This document shows positions 27,529 to 29,662 of a DNA stretch of 29,662 nucleotides, piece after piece. The stretch lies in IMG/VR virus record IMGVR_UViG_3300044634_000110, positions 1 to 29,662 of that record; one strand, given 5' to 3'. This stretch comes from a virus. Position numbers and translations under genes: made by a program. The notes under the pieces were generated by a model. That model did no database searches and was not told where the DNA came from. It saw only the letters and a list, made by a program, of their open reading frames with translations. Numbering within the stretch: the first letter of the stretch is position 1; every line of letters begins with the position of its first letter.

Positions 27529-28271
27529 TATTTATCGGTTTTTGTATGAAACTTGCCACAAACCTTACATCTCATTTGCACTTTAACTACCCCAGTTGCG
27601 GTTGTTCTTGTGTTGTTTCTAACTATGTTTTCTCCATCTGCTCCACATTCTGGGCAAGATGCTCTTAGACCTCCGTAAAGCACCCCATAATGAGATTTAG
27701 ATGGTATATGGTTATTTAAGTGTTTAAATACCTTTTCAAGCAATATTACATCCTTTTTGCAGTATTTAAGCATATCATCCATAGCCTTTTTATCCTTATG
27801 TAACAAAATATCTTTCCAAAGGTTAAACTCTGTTTTAATTTTTTGTCCTATGCCTAAAAAATCTGCTATGTAGTTTAATCGGTTAGAGTTAAATCTAAAC
27901 TTAGACCTTGCTATCTTTAAAGTATCTATTGTAATGTAATTAGGAAACATTAGTATCCCATGAAATAAGCATCTGGTTCTAATCCATGCTAAATCAAACT
28001 TGTCTCCATTATGTCCTACTAATTCGGTAGCAGTATTTGCTACTTGTATAAACTTTTCAAGCATCTTTTTATCGTTCTGCTTGGAATCCCAGTAAAGTCC
28101 TTCTACTTCTTTATCATCTTCCCACTTGTAACAAATGCAAATTATGGCTCTTTCTTTGACTATGTTTGAATAGTCTATGTTCTTTTTATATCCAGCTTCC
28201 CAGAATAGACCGATGTTTGGAGAGGTTTCTATGTCAAAGAATAGCCTTCTCCTTGTTGTTCTTTCAGCCAT
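27528..28271 (-). CDS. DnaQ-like 3'-5' exonuclease with zinc ribbon
   Basis: 247 aa. Exo I FFDIETSP (Asp13, Glu15), Exo II LVGHNGDKFDLAWI (Asp93), Exo III YCKKDVILLEKV (Asp174) give the DEDD set of RNase H-fold exonucleases, of the YprB or DNA polymerase proofreading type. The polymerase domain is absent. A C-terminal zinc ribbon, CPECG (206-210) and CKVCG (235-239), is fused and probably binds DNA. It may process DNA ends or degrade host DNA. It follows the lysozyme gene by 17 bases. Confidence 0.88.
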   Translation of the reverse strand: MAERTTRRRLFFDIETSPNIGLFWEAGYKKNIDYSNIVKERAIICICYKWEDDKEVEGLYWDSKQNDKKMLEKFIQVANTATELVGHNGDKFDLAWIRTRCLFHGILMFPNYITIDTLKIARSKFRFNSNRLNYIADFLGIGQKIKTEFNLWKDILLHKDKKAMDDMLKYCKKDVILLEKVFKHLNNHIPSKSHYGVLYGGLRASCPECGADGENIVRNNTRTTATGVVKVQMRCKVCGKFHTKTDK

Positions 28272-28288
28272 TATGTAGGTTTTTGTTT

Positions 28289-28891
28289 TTATGCCATACT
28301 TGACCTTATCAAGTCTGCCTCGCTTTCACGTCTAACTACCAACCCGTCTAATCCTTTGCCCTCCCACAATCTCTTGCTCTTTTCAATTTGTTCAGCTATG
28401 CCCTCATAATCTTGCTTTGCTACTAAATCTACAATAGCCTTCATTTCTTTACGAGAATCACCTTCTATCTTTGAGCCTCTGTTATATACCATAGAAACCA
28501 AAGCACCTCTGGTATCTTCGTTTAAGGTATCTAATTGAGGGTATATTCTTTTAGTCATTGCGTAATACTTAGGAATTGACTTCTTAACGAAAACATCATA
28601 TGCTATATTGTACGGAATGATAACATTTAACACTTCGCCTTTCATCATTGACTTAACCACTTCACCCTTAACTCCACAAAATCTTTTCATTGCATTTAAG
28701 AAGTTTAGGTTCAATGCTGACCAATCAGAAAACAAGTCTGCTTCTTTAGCATAGCCACAATCCCAGCCGATACCCAGCGTAAGTCCGCTTTCTCCGCCTG
28801 GCCATATTGGTTTCTGATATTTTTTTTCATAAACATTTCTTCCACCAATCTCGTGTTGTATTATAAGTTCAACTGCTTTGCGGCTAATCAT
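28289..28891 (-). CDS. Phage lysozyme (T4-type / GH24-like endolysin)
   Basis: 200 aa. IIQHEIGG near the N-terminus gives candidate catalytic Glu14, and GLTLGIGWDCGY (36-47) the second active-site region of T4-like muramidases; GALVSMVYNRGS (about 129-140) matches the conserved lysozyme core. No signal peptide, so export depends on a holin (71-295 or 1719-1886). It should cleave peptidoglycan at lysis. The ATG overlaps the end of the GIY-YIG gene by 8 bases. Being followed by an exonuclease rather than a terminator is unusual for lysis genes. Confidence 0.85.
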   Translation of the reverse strand: MISRKAVELIIQHEIGGRNVYEKKYQKPIWPGGESGLTLGIGWDCGYAKEADLFSDWSALNLNFLNAMKRFCGVKGEVVKSMMKGEVLNVIIPYNIAYDVFVKKSIPKYYAMTKRIYPQLDTLNEDTRGALVSMVYNRGSKIEGDSRKEMKAIVDLVAKQDYEGIAEQIEKSKRLWEGKGLDGLVVRRESEADLIRSSMA

Positions 28892-29528
28892 TTCTTAATC
28901 TTTTTTCTGCGTTATATTTTAATAATGTTTGTCTTATTTTTTCTTTTGTCTCTTCACTAACCTTTGTATTTTTTCTACAAGTAGGATTTAGTTTTTTAGT
29001 ATCTCTTATTTTTTGTTTTGTTTCTTCAGACATTTTTTTGCCTTTATTTGGACCAACTCTACCTCTTAAAGTATTAGCAATCTTTTCTCTTGTTTCTTTA
29101 GATGGAGATTTACCAGCGTTTGGACTAATCTTACCTAAATTAGCTAATCTTAATTTAAGTTTTGTTTCTTCACTTCTTGGGCTTCGTTTTCTATTTCTGC
29201 TTTCTTCTCCAATTTTTCTTTTCGCATCTTCACTATGTCTAAAGCCTTTTGATCCACCGCCACCATCAGAAATATTAACTAAACAACCAGTTCCGTTATC
29301 TCTTTTGCCGTACAAAGATATAAACTCTATCTCTTTCTTTTCAGCTTCTTCCCAGCTTATATCATCAAAAAGTATTTCTACTTCATAATCAGTTTTAGCT
29401 ACTATATTTTGCCAAAATTGATTTCTTTTCTGCTTTTCATATGCTCTTTTATAGTTAGGCAGCTTTCCAATACCAATGTAAAATGGTTCGTTTTTATCCA
29501 GCCTAATATGCCTATAAACATATGCCAT
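28884..29528 (-). CDS. GIY-YIG endonuclease with repeated NUMOD3 motifs
   Basis: 214 aa. VYRHIRLDKNEPFYIGIGKLPNYKRAYEK (4-32) is a GIY-YIG variant of the type common in Bacteroidetes phages; WEEAEKKEIEFISLYG supplies the likely catalytic Glu (about residue 67). Then at least four NUMOD3-like units follow: HSEDAKRKIGEES, SEETKLKLRLANLG, SKETREKIANTLRG, SEETKQKIRDTKK and SEETKEKIRQTL. These bind DNA along the target. It is wedged between holin-like and lysozyme genes across the window junction and is a probable homing element. A promoter-like site immediately precedes it. Confidence 0.88.
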   Translation of the reverse strand: MAYVYRHIRLDKNEPFYIGIGKLPNYKRAYEKQKRNQFWQNIVAKTDYEVEILFDDISWEEAEKKEIEFISLYGKRDNGTGCLVNISDGGGGSKGFRHSEDAKRKIGEESRNRKRSPRSEETKLKLRLANLGKISPNAGKSPSKETREKIANTLRGRVGPNKGKKMSEETKQKIRDTKKLNPTCRKNTKVSEETKEKIRQTLLKYNAEKRLRND

Positions 29529-29535
29529 ATTAAAT

Positions 29536-29662
29536 CAAATGTTTAGCAAAGATACAAATACAAACAATCCAAACAACAATGCCAACGGCAAAGGCTCTTT
29601 TTTCGTTATTCGGCATCTTCTTTCTTTTTAAATATTTTCTCAACTGATGTTAAACCTAATGT
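29536..29662. repeat. Terminal direct repeat (right copy)
   Basis: Exact copy of bases 1-127. Joining the ends gives a 29,535-bp circle in which the holin-like gene (71-295) lies just upstream of the GIY-YIG gene (28884-29528) on the minus strand. Features in this copy are the same as those listed for the left copy. Confidence 0.95.

Noticed and set aside
29038-29388. Plus-strand ORF of 116 codons
   Set aside because: Mirror image of the Lys/Glu-rich NUMOD3 repeats; hydrophobicity is a complement artefact.
1-29662. Temperate lifestyle
   Set aside because: No integrase, transposase, excisionase or clear repressor/antirepressor pair; only small HTH proteins, which do not prove lysogeny.

Overview
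The window is one complete, circularly assembled genome of a small tailed phage. Bases 1-127 recur exactly as 29536-29662, so the unique sequence is 29,535 bp. Every credible gene lies on the minus strand, so functional order runs from high to low coordinates and across the window junction. A Bacteroidetes host, probably a Flavobacterium-like bacterium, is suggested by low GC, few Shine-Dalgarno sites, many TAnnTTTG promoter-type boxes near starts, tail fibres with VPYTGAT modules, and the overall style of the small proteins. The virion is inferred to be a siphovirus: HK97-type portal, protease and capsid, a tape measure, TP901-like tail-tube proteins and no sheath. I see no integrase, repressor, partition ATPase or tRNA.

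Layout in transcription order. (1) 28.3-26.9 kb: DnaQ-like exonuclease with zinc ribbon, MazG-like small protein, an unknown and a minimal HExxH metallopeptidase, closed by an intrinsic terminator. (2) 26.88-26.56 kb: the only long noncoding stretch, with two terminators, a promoter with an inverted repeat and a DnaA-box-like site. (3) 26.6-20.1 kb: early/replication genes: small unknowns, an isolated DnaA domain IV, a putative annealing protein, an SSB-like protein with acidic DNLPF tail, HTH protein, C5 cytosine methyltransferase with a second gene nested in another frame, a DUF1376-type initiator with an overlapping partner gene, micropeptides, a NinG-like nuclease and a GIY-YIG endonuclease. 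There is no polymerase, helicase or primase, so replication must recruit host machinery.

(4) 20.1-10.9 kb: zinc-ribbon protein, ParB-like protein, small and large terminase, portal, unknown, Mu F-like protein, prohead protease, capsid, then a strong terminator, then four connector/completion proteins and the tail tube. (5) 10.9-2.0 kb: tail assembly chaperones joined by a probable -1 frameshift on a run of ten A, tape measure, tail hub, a second tube-like protein and two S74-chaperone tail fibres. (6) 2.0 kb through the junction to 28.3 kb: lysis block with holin-like proteins, spanin-like pair, another membrane protein, a promoter, a second GIY-YIG endonuclease and a T4-type lysozyme.

The most interesting points are the nested reading frame inside the methyltransferase, the isolated DnaA DNA-binding domain beside a DnaA-box-like site, the octamer TAACTTTG exactly four bases before three start codons (possible leaderless promoters), the frameshift, and the terminator isolating the capsid gene. 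Function calls come from reading motifs and from memory of families; no database search was run.
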